From Cladorhizidae sp. MBARI D1340-BT2 (lineage: Eukaryota; Porifera; Demospongiae; Poecilosclerida; Cladorhizidae), in contig JAQNBH010000003.1 in assembly GCA_028752905.1 (NCBI GenBank), positions 39,548,354 through 39,612,353 on the forward strand: 64,000 nucleotides of DNA, read 5' to 3'. Below, one piece after another: positions 13,927 to 26,466 of the stretch. Under the pieces are notes generated by a model, which was not told the origin of the DNA, searched no databases, and saw only the letters and a program-made list of their open reading frames with translations. A program made the translations under genes and the position numbers. Numbering within the stretch: position 1 is the stretch's first letter; each line of letters opens with the position of its first letter.

Positions 13927-15230
13927 GTATGCATATTACCAAATAAGGTTCGGACTGGTAGTCCGGGCGGTATCTTTTTTTAAGAGAGCCTGCCAGAGAT
14001 CCAGACAGGACCAGCCAAGTTGTATCTTGCTGAAGCTCCTGCGATAATCTTTTTACCCATCATTGTCCATTCTTTCTGCGACCTCCTGTAATTCCCTATG
14101 TCTAGTAGCAACTACCAGAGATGACTCCACGGTCCAACCTGGCACCCTACACAGAAGACCTAAGCCTCTAATGATACGACTGGTTCTCAGAATTGTAATT
14201 ACTTTTCGAGCTGGTCTTTGGAAGAAATCCCCATGGACCCCTGCACATACTCAAGGTGCATGGCATTGCAGGAACTTTCCAGTTGCTCTGACAGTGTTGT
14301 CTCACACATGATGGCCATCTATTCAGCAAGCGGCAGTGAGACATGAAACTGAAATGTAAGAGAAAACTGATAAGGATTATCAACAGGATAAGCATGCTTG
14401 TGTGATTGTAGCTGGATTCAGATGGTGACTAGCTGCCATCTCTTAGGCACAAGCTGCTGTTGAAGTCCTTGAGTGACAAGCTATGAGATACCATCATCAA
14501 AACCTGCAGACACAAATACACACATACAAACCATGTACAAATGACTAGCAACATAATGCATAATAAGTAGAGATGACAGAAGTTGCTGCACGGACAATGG
14601 AGGATAGATGCTGGCAAAAGCAATAGAGAAGAAAACGGGCTGCAGAGTCAATAGAGAAGAAACTTGGTACACAGTTGGTAGAGGACTGAGAACTGGCTGT
14701 GCAGTCAGTATAGAGAGAAAACTGGATGCACAGTCAGTAGATGAGAGAGAGGTGGCTGTACACAGTTGTAGAGGAGAGAGAATTGGCTGTACAATTTGTT
14801 ACTTGTGAGAGAAGAGAGAGATGCTTCATGGTGAGGAATATCCAGCATAAAAATAAACATGCAGTTTACAGATAAGTGTCTGCTTGCTACAAGTCTAGGT
14901 TTAAACTTTACATACCTAGCACATCAACAATGTATTTAGGCTAGTTAGCACATCAACAGTTTAATACAGTCATAGATTGTATCTGAAAATTGGGTTCGGG
15001 CAAAAGCACAGTAATGCTGGCCACCCTGGGGTAGCACCCTAGTAATTCTACCGACTTTTAAACTTAAAATATAGCAGGTTTATCCATGTAACATGACCAG
15101 ATATGATGGTCATCAGGACATAAAAATTAATGTAAGAGAATCTGAGAGACCTAGAATAGAGAGGCATTCCTCCATATCTATTACTGCTATGTAGAAGAGG
15201 CCATATAATTATGATGAGTGACTCTCTACT
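13927..15230. other. Intergenic, no gene seen
   Basis: Only short frames without recognisable domains. Around 14600-14810 a loose repeat of AGTCAATAGAGAAGAAA / AGTAGAGGAGAGAG-type segments (about 35 bp) is visible. Nothing else supportable. Confidence 0.5.
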
Positions 15231-17079
15231 CTATCCACATTTATTGCTAACATGCTTCAGGCTTAGTTCCTTCACCAGATCTTTATGCTCTGTGCATATC
15301 ATAAGAGGATTGAGGCATTTGTTCGACATGGTTGTATGGAAGTCAGACTCCACCCTTCTCACTGCACTGAAAGCACTTTCAGAGCTGGCATTTGTTGCCG
15401 GCATAAACAGAACAAACTTGACCAAGGACATAACTTCTGGTATGAGTGAGCAGATCTTTTTGCTATTTCAGAGGAAATATATGACATTATGCAATGTTTT
15501 ACCACCTTCACCTCGACTGAAACTCTGATAGGACTCTGCCATTATATAGAGCAGAATTTGTTGCGTATTGGTCATAGTGGACCTCACAGAGTTGGCCAAT
15601 ATTTTGCTTGACAAGTTCCCGCAATGCTCCTTTCACAAGAACCTGCTCACAGATTGCACTCATGGTGTAATCCTTTTGATTGAAATGCTACAATGCAGCT
15701 AGATATAGTCTCCACAGTTTAAAAGTAGATCTGGCAGAAAATGTCCTATACATTGGAATGGTACTCAGGTGGAGCATTACTCGCAAAATACCTTATGGCA
15801 TCTTAAGTTAATGTGGAAGTAGTGAAGGTGCATGTAACTCCAATTAGAATTGCCTTGGTCCAATGGAGGCTTGCATCCCTGTCTGATAATATTCCTCAAA
15901 GAACAATGACAGAAAACTCGACATTCTTTTGAGCATCTGGTGCATATAGCTCTCTTCTAAAATTCAATGCTAAAGTACTATAATGGCAAGCTGAAGTCCA
16001 TAGAAGAATCCAAAAGTTTGCATTTTAGCATGCACTCCTATTATTCTTGCCTTCATGTCAGAGTCACTGATATTGTCTTGTACCCACCTCCATAGCTTCA
16101 TCAAACATCCATAGTTTTTCCGAATAGGCACTCAATGATGCAGTTCAGACTTTTCACCTTGTTGGGGAGAGGATTTTCAGAGTTGGTGAGTCAAAACTGT
16201 ATGCGTGGAGATCATGTTAGATTTGTCCCAGAATCTTTGCTTGTTTTCTGAGGAGATCTTCCTCTCTTTCGGGACTCTAGTTTATTAATTTAGTGATGTC
16301 ATATGCAATATCAAGTGTGTCTTTCAATAGTGAAATATTTTTTGTTGTATTCCTAACAGCAAGGAAATGAATGGCAGTAGCAATTTGTCAGCAAGCATTT
16401 TTCATTAAGTTTTTTTATATATAAAGCAACCCCACTTTGGTTCCAGTCATGGTCAAACATCCATCATTTCCCACGGGCATCTTGAATTCTGAGATTCGTA
16501 CAAAGCAGCACACCTTTTCAAGTGACAATTTTATCTGCATTTAACTGAGCAACCGGCATCAGATCAATATATTCCTCATGTACTCTCCTCTCCTTGTCCA
16601 CCCAACGTGTTCAAATTACAAGTTATTCATATCAGTACTTTCATCAGCCATGATACTCTAGCATCCAGTTTCAGCTCTGTCACTTGCTATACCATGCAGT
16701 ACTTTTAGAGCGATGATTTGTAGTAGTATATCATTCTGAGCATCCAGGCACATTTGCTTGTAGAATTTTCAAATCCACTTTCAAAGCACTTCATTAACTT
16801 CAGCTCAGAGAAGGAGGGGCTGCTCAAAACTTGACTCCGCCTAAGTGGGCAGGGTAATAATATACTTTGGACCCCTTAACTGTCCTTAAGCTACTCATCA
16901 TGTGACCTGATTGAGTTAATATAGTAACTGCATGTTTGTGACAGAAATTGGAAAAATACTTGTTCACAAGTATTTTTCCAATTTCTGAACCCATCGGACA
17001 AGTATGAGCTTCCAGAAAGTTGAAACAATCCTTTTGTAGCACAAGAGTGACATATTACAGAATCTAAAATTTCAGCCAT
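15231..17079 (-). pseudogene. Degenerate hAT transposase relic (TTF zinc finger type)
   Basis: Reading right to left, three landmarks of a hAT transposase appear in order. Near 17079-16900 is a TTF-type zinc-finger remnant (VICHSC, then SDGFRNWKN, then FCHKHAV). At about 16656-16617 is SIMADESTDMNNL, the conserved catalytic-domain block carrying the first acidic residues. At 15431-15231 is the C-terminal dimerisation motif (MPATNASSESAFSAVRR...). Frames between them are shattered by stops and indels, so no protein is made. Terminal repeats were not identified. The family resembles ZMYM1-like hAT proteins; this is assigned from the motifs. Confidence 0.75.
16942..16987. repeat. Perfect 21-bp hairpin with 4-nt loop
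   Basis: 16942-16962 and 16967-16987 are perfect inverted copies around the loop TTCA. The hairpin lies inside the zinc-finger remnant of the hAT relic and seems to have duplicated part of it in inverted form. Confidence 0.9.
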
Positions 17080-17775
17080 GAAAATTGTGCTGATCCATTT
17101 TGGTTTTATTGTAGATGCATTTGATGCTGGTTTGTAGGGACACTGAGGAAAGGTATTCAGACATGCTCTCCTTCATGCAGTCTATTCAGCATTAAAAGAA
17201 AGTAGGCACAACTAAACATGAAGCCCATCCCCCAGTTGTTAAAGGATAAGGTCCCAGGGCACAAGTAAAGGTTGCTTATCTGTACAACATGACATCCTGT
17301 TTGCTGTCACTGATCACATGGGTTCTTTTGGTCAGGGACATTTATTAGTGATGATGAAATCATCCTCGTCTATATATGTGTCAGCAAGAAAAAATATATA
17401 TGCGCTTTCAATGACTTGCTGCAAATGAATGCTGCAGAGGAATGAGTTTTCAGTATGGCGATGAAGAACGAGACTGTTTTTAGATGGGAAACTGTCTGGA
17501 ATCCTTGCTGTCAAACTTGCTAATCCCGAACCATATGAGTAAACATGTACTGTTTTCTATGAGGACTGCAACGGAGTATGATGCAACTAATAGCAGCAAG
17601 AACTAACTGTACCAATGCCATTATCATTTGCCAATTCTTGAACTTCTTTACTGACAATGAATTGTACCATTGTACTTGATAGATTAGAATCTCTCAACTC
17701 TTACAGCACCCGATCTCTCTTGTTTTCTCACACACGCAACACACATACTCAAACACAGATGCTGCTACTCAAAGA

Positions 17776-17965
17776 TTAGCCAGTTGAACCCTCCTGTTGC
17801 TTCATCGACATCCACTCACAGATCAGCCATTTGCACCCTTGAGCCACACCCACTCACAGATCAGTCATTTGCACCCTCCTGTAGCTTCAGTTGCACCCAC
17901 TCACAGATCAGCCATTTGCACCCTCCTGTGGCTTAAGCCACACCCACTCACAGGGCCCTTATTAT
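17776..17965. repeat. Minisatellite, about 45 bp unit
   Basis: Four to five copies of a unit containing CACCCACTCACAGATCAGCC and ATTTGCACCCTCCTGT. 17090-17775 to the left holds nothing I can identify. Confidence 0.8.
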
Positions 17966-20469
17966 CATCCTGTGGATTGAGGGGAAGTAGACCCATCAGT
18001 CTTCTACGGGAGTTCTCTCTGGATTATGCTGCATGTTTTCATGAGGGGATACCAAGGTATCGTAGAGTTGCTCATAGGGTTTTAATGTTTGTCTAAATTC
18101 GATAGAATTTTTACATGATGCAAGTTCTATTCCATTTAATCCACATTATAATCCACCTATTTGGGTGGGTTAGCTGACCGAATTTTAATCCATACTTGGG
18201 ACGTGTATGAATCTGGGTTAGAAGTGGGATAAAAATAAATTACATACACTACAGTCCATCAAATTGTGTGGATACCATAAAATACCTATAGCTAACACAG
18301 GGCTGTGTTTCATACGACATTTGGTACACCAGAAATTGTTCCCTTGTCCCATCCACTTCTACAAAAGATAATAGCCTGCCAAGAAAGGTCGAAGGTTGTA
18401 AATGAGTGAAGCTCCCTTTTAAGAAATCTTGGACATATCACATGCTGATCATAGGGTTGGAGGTGTGGGAAATTTCTATTAGGGGGAAACCCTTTCCCTG
18501 TATGGCACACTCTAAAACTAGTTGTTAAGCAGGATCCTGTATTAAAGCATCCATTATTTATTAACCACCTACTATACTGTTGATTGTAGCTTCTATTTGT
18601 TAAGTGTCAGTTGTGACTGTGTCTACTCTCGAGAGTCAGTATACCTTCCATTTGCCGGTGACTAGGGCTAGGGCTAGGGCACAGGTTTGATATCCAGGTT
18701 CAACCCTCTCCATGCTCTGCCATGCTAAATTCCAACCTGCGACCATCCTAAGACTGTTAGTAGGTATATAACAAGCTAGATGTAAGTTTATGTGTGCATT
18801 GCTACTGTATTTCAACTGGCCATGCCCATCAGAGGGGTGAGGAATCAGAAGAGGATGATGTCCTCTTGAGGATGGAGATATGGTTGCTGCGCTAGAGAAT
18901 ACAAAAGGACAACTGCTCTGACATGGATGGAAGTTGTATTTTCATATAGTGTGCTAGTAAGTTTGTCTCTAAAATAGCTCATCCTCTCAGACCTGATCTC
19001 CATGAAAGTTAGATTTTTGTCACCTAAGGTGCCATTATGTAAGGCCTGGCACAGTGGCTAAATTTGGGTCAGCCTAAGAAAGTCCCACATCAGTCAAAGA
19101 GCAAAGAAATGTTTCCCGCTTCTCTATATTATCATATGTGTATGCTTATTTGCTTGACAAATGCATCTTCACCATTACTATGTAACCAATACATCTTAAG
19201 TGTCATTAACCAACATCCCTACCTGCTTGCACGTGGCTAGTACCCAAACATTTCCCACTCATATCATACACTCGCTGCATGGCCTCCACCACCAAATGAT
19301 GCACTGGAGCAACTCACTGCATGGCCTCCACCACCTACAGCAAATAATGAGTCTCCCACTTCAGACACCGACAGAAATGGAACTATATTTCATTTCTTAA
19401 TAAGCTATTCGTAAGGACTATTTGTTTAGGAAGGCACAGAGGACAGTAAGAGATGACCAGAGGGATATAATGCGTGATATATGTATGTAACTTACATAAT
19501 TATGTAAATGCTGATGAGTACACTTTCTTCATCCATTTCTCTTCCTTCCAATAATATAGGAAATGTGCAGAAATCGCCCAAAGGAACCTACCTGTCAATA
19601 TTCAGAAAATTATATCATCCATCGAAACTCTCTTAGGAGACTACAAAACTTCTATAGTTTGTGTCTCTTTTCTGCAATGGCAGAGTGGGAGTCGCACAAC
19701 CCTCTGAGGAAATCAGAAGGCTTCTGGATGACACATGGTGCAAAGAAGTATAACACGCAGTGGTTCTGACCATATGTATGGGGGCATTGTGTAATCTCTT
19801 GGTAGGTCATGCACTGTCACTACAAAGATGGAGTTTACATGGTGTTTTAGTAATTGAGAAAGCTGTAACTATCTAAATAACATGCACTCCTCTTGTTTTT
19901 AGGTCAATCTGTACCCAGCTAGCTACTCTCTCCCATGTCAGTTTGGTACTTGGTCATTGTATAGAGGTGATGGTCCCTGATGAATTGCTTCATCTGAGAA
20001 ATGAAGATATGGGGAGGAGTGTACTTGTACTAAATAGGAAAGGATCTACATTTGGCCTCTCTTTCTTGGATCTTTCATCCTGTTCTGCCATGAGACTGAG
20101 CCTACAGTGTACTTGCTTGACTGTGTGGTGTGCTAAGATTTTTTTTTTCTTTTCCTGGCGTGTCCAAGTGTCCAAGTACGAAGAAAAGTGGGAGGGGAAG
20201 AATGCAACATTTTAAAATTGCCGCATGTTAATTACGGAATGTTTGCAAGAAGTTGGAGTCAGCACAGATGAAGAGTGGGTAGAGACTGTTGTGGGCAAGT
20301 AACACAGTAGCAGGAGTGGCAATACAGGGAGATATGAGGTGGAGGAAGCTAGAGGAGAGGAGGGTAGAGATGAAGGTTTTGTTTGGTAGGAGATTAGAGG
20401 TGTTGGAACAGTAAAAGTTGTTGTAAATAAACTAAGAGAGGATGGAGGAATTGGATGGTGGGAAGAATA
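17966..20469. other. Intergenic with a short (TAGGGC)3 tract
   Basis: No supportable gene. TAGGGC is repeated three times at 18663-18680. A short duplicated phrase CTGCATGGCCTCCACCACC occurs at about 19274 and 19319. Confidence 0.5.
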
Positions 20470-21110
20470 TGAGATCTTGAGGAGAAAGAACGAGGTAAAC
20501 AATGAGGTTTGGTTAATGCGCAAGTGGAAGGGGAAAGTGAAGGTGAGAAATGAGAAGGACTGGGAGGAGGAATTAAACGGAAAGAATATGCTGAATTTTT
20601 ATAAATCGGCAAAGAATGGTGCAGGGGTGGAGAGGTATGTGAGGTCCATGCATGGTTAGGAAGGTGTCGGTTGCAATTTCGACTGAGAACTGCATCAGCT
20701 GGGTTGTTAGAGGATAAGAAGAGATGTGGGATAGTTAATGATGAGAGATGTATAATGTGTGATAGTGGAGCAGGGGAGGATTTGGAACATTTCTTGGTGA
20801 TATACGGGGAATTTGAGAGGGATTAGCTTGTACTGATGGATAAAGTGCGCAGGCTGGATGAATTTAGAAGAGTGAGTAAGGATGGAAAGGTGGCATTGCT
20901 TTTGGGGAAAGATATGTGCCCGTTTTGACAAGAATGAGTGTTTGGGAGTAAGTGATGCAGTGATGGAGGAGGTGGGCGAGTGTTTTATGCATTGGGTAGG
21001 GAAGTGGTGGCAGAGGAGAAAGGAACTGTTCTATGGTAAGCTGAGGAATGATCTTTGGTCCCATCCTATCCCCCCCTCCTTGAGCAGTGGGACACTCATA
21101 ACTTAATATT
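20470..21110 (+). pseudogene. LINE (non-LTR retrotransposon) 3'-end remnant
   Basis: The plus strand encodes the C-terminal, cysteine/histidine-containing tail typical of many LINE ORF2 proteins. Around 20660-20830 it reads RFQLRTASAG, then CIMCDSGAGEDLEHFLV (20749 onward), then a truncated CxxF..R segment. Upstream, 20477-20659 is basic and Lys/Trp-rich (MRKWKGKVKVRNEKDW), as expected just before that tail. Frames shift and an in-frame TAG follows the ERD triplet, so it is dead. The reverse transcriptase itself is not recognisable here. This family differs from the LINE at 61394-63515. Confidence 0.6.
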
Positions 21111-21419
21111 GTGGATAATTTTATTAATTAAGTACTGTTGATTTAGATTGTTGTTAGGTTAGTTACTAAATAGTTCCACACTGTGCTGTAATATATATGT
21201 GATGGCTTTAACAGGCTCAGCAATATCAAGATTAAATCATTACGGCAGGGTCAACTCCCTATACTCCAGTTGTATCCAACCCTGGCCCTGCATGATGATG
21301 TTGCCAAGCCTCTCCCCTTCTCTATACTCATAAGAGTTATGTGATTGCGTTAATTTGTGGGGCGAGTTGTAGTTGTCCTAACTGAGCTTAAGTCTAGGAT
21401 AGCCGGTTACTTCATTGAA

Positions 21420-21650
21420 CTGACCATCACCTCTATCTTCCTACACAGCGAATAGTTTTCTAAAAGGCGTAGAGGACCATTACTTGGCTTGCACTTGTGC
21501 TGCTGGTTCAAGTCCGGCCTTCAGCTCGATAGACTCAGTCTGAGTCTAAGACCAGCAGACCGGACTACTGTGGAAGGTCTGTGGTTTAGTCTGTGTCCAA
21601 GACCAGCGGACCTGAGAACCGTAGAAGGTCTGTGGATTAGCTAATACTTC
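21420..21650 (+). repeat. Possible tRNA-derived SINE fragment plus tandem dimer
   Basis: GGTTCAAGTCC at about 21506-21516 resembles a pol III B box at the 3' half of a tRNA-like region. It is followed by two imperfect copies of a unit of about 50 bp containing AAGACCAGC, GAC and GTAGAAGGTCTGTGG. No full cloverleaf can be drawn, so this is tentative. Confidence 0.3.
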
Positions 21651-22042
21651 CCCATTTTTTTCTTATGCACAGTGAAGCTAGTTGGGAAAAAACTACGTGG
21701 CATGTTCCTGGAGAAACTAATATCTATGATTATAGAAGTTTAGAGAAACTACCATTCATAACTACATGGTGTCCTTGCTTTTATGGTTAATCAGTGCTCA
21801 ATGTCAAACTTATTCTGCAAAAAAAATTCAAAGCAAGTTCACCTTCAGCTAACTAATTACTTTTGTTCCTGACTTATGTAGTAGTTCTTGTTGCTGGCTA
21901 TCAACCTTATTTTTAGGAATACTATGTTGAACACTTAACATTGTTACCAGATATTAAAATTTTAAATACACTCCCCCACCCCACCCCCCTCCAACTTCTT
22001 TCTCCCCCCCCCTCCAGCCATTCATAGAACTGTTATCACTAG

Positions 22043-22228
22043 CATCTGCTCTGTGAGAATGAGGGTTACGATGGACAATTTGACCCCACTCTGGAGAAGC
22101 AGCTGGCATGTTCCATCTGTCTATTGGTGCAGCAAGATCCCATGCAAACTCTGTGTGGACACCAGTTCTGTACCACGTGCATCCTGCCGGCTTTGAGATG
22201 CAACCCTAAATCATTCCCTTGCAAAGAG
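22043..22228 (+). pseudogene. TRAF-type RING-finger exon or exon fragment
   Basis: Sixty-two open codons read HLLCENEGYDGQFDP, then a RING core: ACSIC, 11 residues, then CGHQFCTTC and, after a gap, PC. The GYD...F...L lead-in and the CGH.FC..C spacing match the RING of TNF-receptor-associated factors, E3 ligases in immune signalling. An AG acceptor (ATCACTAG) precedes it, and the end AAAGAGTAAAA offers a weak GT donor or an in-frame TAA. The last metal ligand (Asp or Cys) is not present before the stop. No other TRAF exons (zinc fingers, MATH domain) are visible nearby, so an orphan pseudo-exon is likely. Confidence 0.6.
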
Positions 22229-22439
22229 TAAAAATGCTGTCTACACTGAACTTGTATTTTTACATGGCAATGAAGGTCAACAACAACAACAGATAGGATC
22301 ACTGACTACAAAATAATGCCAGCCTAGAGCAAGCTAAATTAAAGGGATCAGGCGATGAATGATCTGGGAGAGCAGGTAATGTGTGGCCGAATAGTCCACA
22401 GTGAGAGGAGGAGAGCATAAGGAGGAACTAGGCAAATAT

Positions 22440-23165
22440 GCTGCTAGAAAGGTAAATATCTGCTCCCCTCTCCACGCCTTTTCTCCTTGTGGAATATGCA
22501 GCTAGAAAGGTAGATACCTACTGCCCTCTCCTAGTCCTTCTCCTTGTGGAATATGTAGCTAAATGGGTAGATACTTGCTTTTCTCCCCTGCCTTTTCTCC
22601 TTGTGGATTATGCAGCTAGAAAGATAGATATCTGCTATTCTCTCCTAGCCTTTTCTCCTTGTGGAATATGCAGCCAGAAAGTTAGATACCGGCTATCCCC
22701 TCCTAGCCTTTTCTACTCATGGAATATCCAGCTAGAAAAGTATACCGCTGCTATCCTATCCTAGCCTTTTCTCCTTGTGTAATATGCACATAGAATGGTA
22801 GATACCTGTTCCCCTCTCCTAGCCTTTTCTCCTTGTGAAATTTACAGCTAGAAGGGTAGATACCTGCTCCCCTTTCCTAGCCTTTTCTCCTTTTGGAATA
22901 TGCAGCTAGAAAAGTAGATACCCTCCCCTCTCCTATTCTTTTTTCCTTGTTGAATATGCAGCTAGAAAGGTAGATACCTGCTGCCCTCTCCTATCCACTT
23001 CTCATTGTGGAATATGATGCTAGGGAGGTTGTATCTGTTAACCTTCATCTTGTGGAATATGCAGCTAGAAAGGTAGGTACCTGCCACCCAGTCCTAGCCT
23101 TTTCTCGTTGTGGAATATGCAGCTTGGGAGGTTGTATTTGCTATCCTCTCCTAGACCCTTTTCCT
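22440..23165. repeat. Minisatellite, about 58-60 bp unit
   Basis: Eleven or so copies of a unit with TGGAATATGCAGCTAGAAAG, GTAGATACCTGCT and CCTAGCCTTTTCTCCTTG. The open frame at 22489-22764 is a repeat artefact. Confidence 0.9.
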
Positions 23166-23448
23166 TATTATATGAACATGTGACTTAGTGCACAACTGAT
23201 TTGACCTATGTGCCAATTTTTTTAAAGTTTGATTAGGATTAGTGTTTAAATGGAAGCATATTAATGCACAATTAGCATCGTCTCACAGTAGAAGTTGCTC
23301 TCTCCTTTAAAACTGATGTCTTGTTGCATATGTAGAAGAGGTGTTCGTCTTTATTCAGCCAAGTCAGAGGTCAAGGCAGATGTCAGTTATCAGGATATCT
23401 TATAGCCAATGCAGAAAGTACAGAAGGAAACATGTCAGCTACATAATT

Positions 23449-23895
23449 ATACATACAGAGACCCACATGTTAGCTACATAATTATACATACAGAGGCCGA
23501 CATGTTAGAGGCCCACATATAATTATACGTACAGGATCAAATGTGAGCTACATAATATATATACAGAGGTCCACATGTGAGCTGCATAATTAAACATACA
23601 GAGACCTGCATGTGAGCTACATAATTATACATAATTATAGCGGCCCAATGAGCCACATAATTATACATACAGAGGCCCACATGTGAGATACATAATTATA
23701 CATACAGAGGCTCATATGTGAGCTACATAATTATACATACAGATGCCCACATGTGAGCTACATAATTATACATAGAGAGACCCACATGTGAGCTACATAA
23801 TTATACATGGAGAGGCCCACATGTGAGCTACATAATTATACATACAGAGGCCCAAATGTGAGTTACATTATTATCATACAAAGGCCCACATAGCT
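23449..23895. repeat. Minisatellite, about 35 bp unit
   Basis: About a dozen copies of a unit made of CAGAGGCCCACATGTGAG and CTACATAATTATACATA, several truncated. Confidence 0.9.
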
Positions 23896-24466
23896 AGGTA
23901 TAGTGTTGGAGCTATGAACCGTGGTCTAGGGCTCTAGCTATTCATGAAGATTGTTCCGTTGTTCTAGCTATCTCTATCTACTGACTACAGTTCTTATCTT
24001 GAAACTGAACTACTAAATATATATTATCTATATACTTCATCGGAAACCAGAGCTAAAATAAGATCTGGCATGACCTTAAAGTGCATGGTATCATCTCTGG
24101 TCTACCTGCATACCCCCTGCCGTAGCTGAATGGTAATGCCATCTTTTCATACCCATGACTTTATCTCTGACCTCGCTATTAACTTAGTTACCTATGAGCT
24201 ATTCCATTGAAACTTAGTTATTTTAATATCCTTTCCAAGTTTTGCAGCAAAATGGATTACTTCTTAGACGGACAATTTGTTATGAATTTCTTTTGTGATT
24301 ATCTCATCCTGTGCCTATAGGTACTTATGGTGGTGAGTGAGATAATCATTTAACCATCCCATATTAGCTTCTTGACTGGTTGCTCTTTGGAGCTGCTCCA
24401 CTTGACCGAGAAATGTGACCGTCCATTGTAAAGGACCAACTGTAATGCGCTTAATAATCCTTACCA
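23896..24466. other. Intergenic, nothing identified
   Basis: No reading frame with a recognisable domain and no repeat above background on either strand. Confidence 0.5.
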
Positions 24467-24854
24467 GTCCAACAACAGCAACAAAATAACAAGGCTTGAA
24501 GTAACTTCATACAGATTATTTTAGACATGAAGTTGACTTACATATATGTATAGTCCAACAACAGCAAGAAAATAACAATGGCTTGAAGTAACTTCATAAC
24601 TAAACATGAAGTCGACCTGCATTCATCTATAGTCCAACAACAGCAACAAAATATGAATGGCTTAAAGTAACTACATAACTAGAAATGAAATGGGCCTACA
24701 TGCTTGCAGGTACACTTAATGTGTAAAATAACACATACGAAGTTACTTCAACTTCTGCTGTTGTAGACTATACATGTATGTAGGTCCACTTCATGTCTAA
24801 AATTTTCCTTATGAAGTTGCTTAAAGCCATTGTTATTTTGCTGCTGTTGTGGAC

Positions 24855-25260
24855 TGTCAGACATTGACTCCGTGAACGACCAGGAAGGCTTCAGAGTCGA
24901 ATACGGGAGTACTGATTGGTTGAACAAGTCCGTGCCCATGCATTGTAAAGAGTAACTATGAGAAACGGAACAGAGGAGTTTTGAGCGAGTGACAGTAGAT
25001 AGCGAGTTTTAGACATTTAGCGTAAACTGACCTAGTTTAGTTTTGAGACATACATATTGGTTTGAGACTAGTGTATGATTATTTAGCACTATTTATTTAT
25101 GTTTATATTGTTAAAGTATTTAAACCTACTACAGTTCTTAATTATACTCTTCGTGAGTGGGAGACAGCAGGAAAGCTGATTTCAGCTTAGACAGAGTTTT
25201 GTTGTTTAGGCGTCGCAGGATACTAGACTACTTAGAGATAGTAGAATTATTTGCCTGACA
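24855..25260 (+). mobile_element. Solo LTR with 5-bp target duplication TGGAC
   Basis: The 406-bp segment begins TGTCAG and ends CTGACA, the TG...CA signature with short inverted ends of LTR-retrotransposon LTRs. It is bounded by TGGAC at 24850-24854 and 25261-25265. Removing it with one TGGAC restores the phrase TGTTGTGGACTATACATG seen in neighbouring array units, so the insertion site is exact. No internal region is present, as after recombination between two LTRs. It is not obviously the same LTR family as elements A-D; orientation is inferred. Confidence 0.85.
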
Positions 25261-25384
25261 TGGACTATACATGCATGTAGCTCCATTTTATGTCTAATAT
25301 AACCTGTAGTAAGTTAGTTCAAGCCATTGTTATTTGCTGCAGTTGTTGCAGTATATATAAACTTCAGGAGGGACGATGTTTTTT

Positions 25385-25795
25385 TAAATTATTTTTTAAA
25401 ACTTGTGTTTACAATTTAAGAGCTCCGTAGATTATGCAAACTTCATGGTATGGACTTGATATATAGCTCAAAAGATAGGTCTCTCTGTGTGCTTTTTTCA
25501 TACTAAAATATATATCATAGGTGTAACTATAGGTAAGTTACTAGTCCCTAAAGTGGAGGGACCTCAAAAACCTGCAACCCAAAAACCTCATCCAGAATAA
25601 CTCCAGATTTTCTACGTAATCAATTTTGCACCCGCACGCTTGACCATGTACTAAAATTTTAATGCCTAATGAAAAAGGTCATTGCATAGCCTAGGGTTTC
25701 CTCTAGCCACTTGTACCAATTTCAAATTTTTGGCACTTAGTAAAAGTATCTACGGTGCTCTAAAGTTGTAACCATTTTTTAATTTTTTATACCAT
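25385..25795. repeat. Fold-back repeat, second copy
   Basis: Shares long blocks with the fold-back at 12702-13388 (TTCATGGTATGGACTTGATA, TAGGTCTCTCTGTGTGC, AATGAAAAAGGTCATTGCAT). The arms are shortened on the right. Outer ends GGGACGATG (about 25371) and CATCGTCTCCCC (about 25791) are inverted copies and may be the true element ends. Confidence 0.75.
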
Positions 25796-26466
25796 CGTCT
25801 CCCCTTCATGTCTAAAATAGTCCGCATTAAGATACTTCAAGCCATTGTTATTTTGTTGCTGTTGTGCACTAAACATGCATGTAGGTGCACATCATGTCTT
25901 AAATAATCCATATGAAGTAAATTCAAGCCATTGTTATTTTGTTACTGTTGTTGGACTATACATCCATGTTGGTCCAACAACAGCAGCAAAATAAGAATGT
26001 CTTGAAGAAACTACATACAGATTAGTTTAGACATGAAGTGGACCTATATTCATATATATTGCAACAACAGCAAAATAACAATGGCTTGAAGTAACTTGAT
26101 ACGGATTATATTGGACATGAAGTGGATCTACATGCATGTATAGTGCAACAACAGCAGCAAAATAAAAATGGCTTGAAGTAACTTCATACAGATTATTTTA
26201 GACATGAAGTGGACCTACATGCATGTATAGTCCAACAACAGCAACTAAATAAAAATGGCTTGAAGTAGGCTTATATTAGACATGAAGTGGACCTACATGC
26301 ATGTATAATGCAACAACAGCAGAAAAATAACAATGGCTTGAAATAACTTCATACGGATTATTTTAGACATGAGATTTATAGTCTTCCTATATTTGCTGTA
26401 GGTTTTCTGGTGACTGGTTGAGCTCTCTGACAGTAATATATAGCTCTGAATGCACGAAATTCCCAG

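Larger units (their letters stand above)
24467..26371. repeat. Tandem repeat array in opposed orientations, unit about 86 bp
   Basis: Units contain TCCAACAACAGCAACAAAAT, GGCTTGAAGTAACTTCATA and TAGACATGAAGTGGACCTAC. They run forward at about 24467-24718, reverse at about 24728-24854, 25261-25350 and 25798-25975, and forward again at about 25976-26371. A solo LTR (24855-25260) and a fold-back repeat (25385-25795) interrupt the reverse block. Confidence 0.85.

Noticed and set aside
18686..18710. Possible tRNA from GGTTCAACCC near 18692
   Set aside because: No acceptor stem or anticodon arm can be folded around it.
20212..20612. Minus-strand Ser/Pro/Leu-rich frames
   Set aside because: Antisense of the purine-rich LINE remnant on the plus strand.
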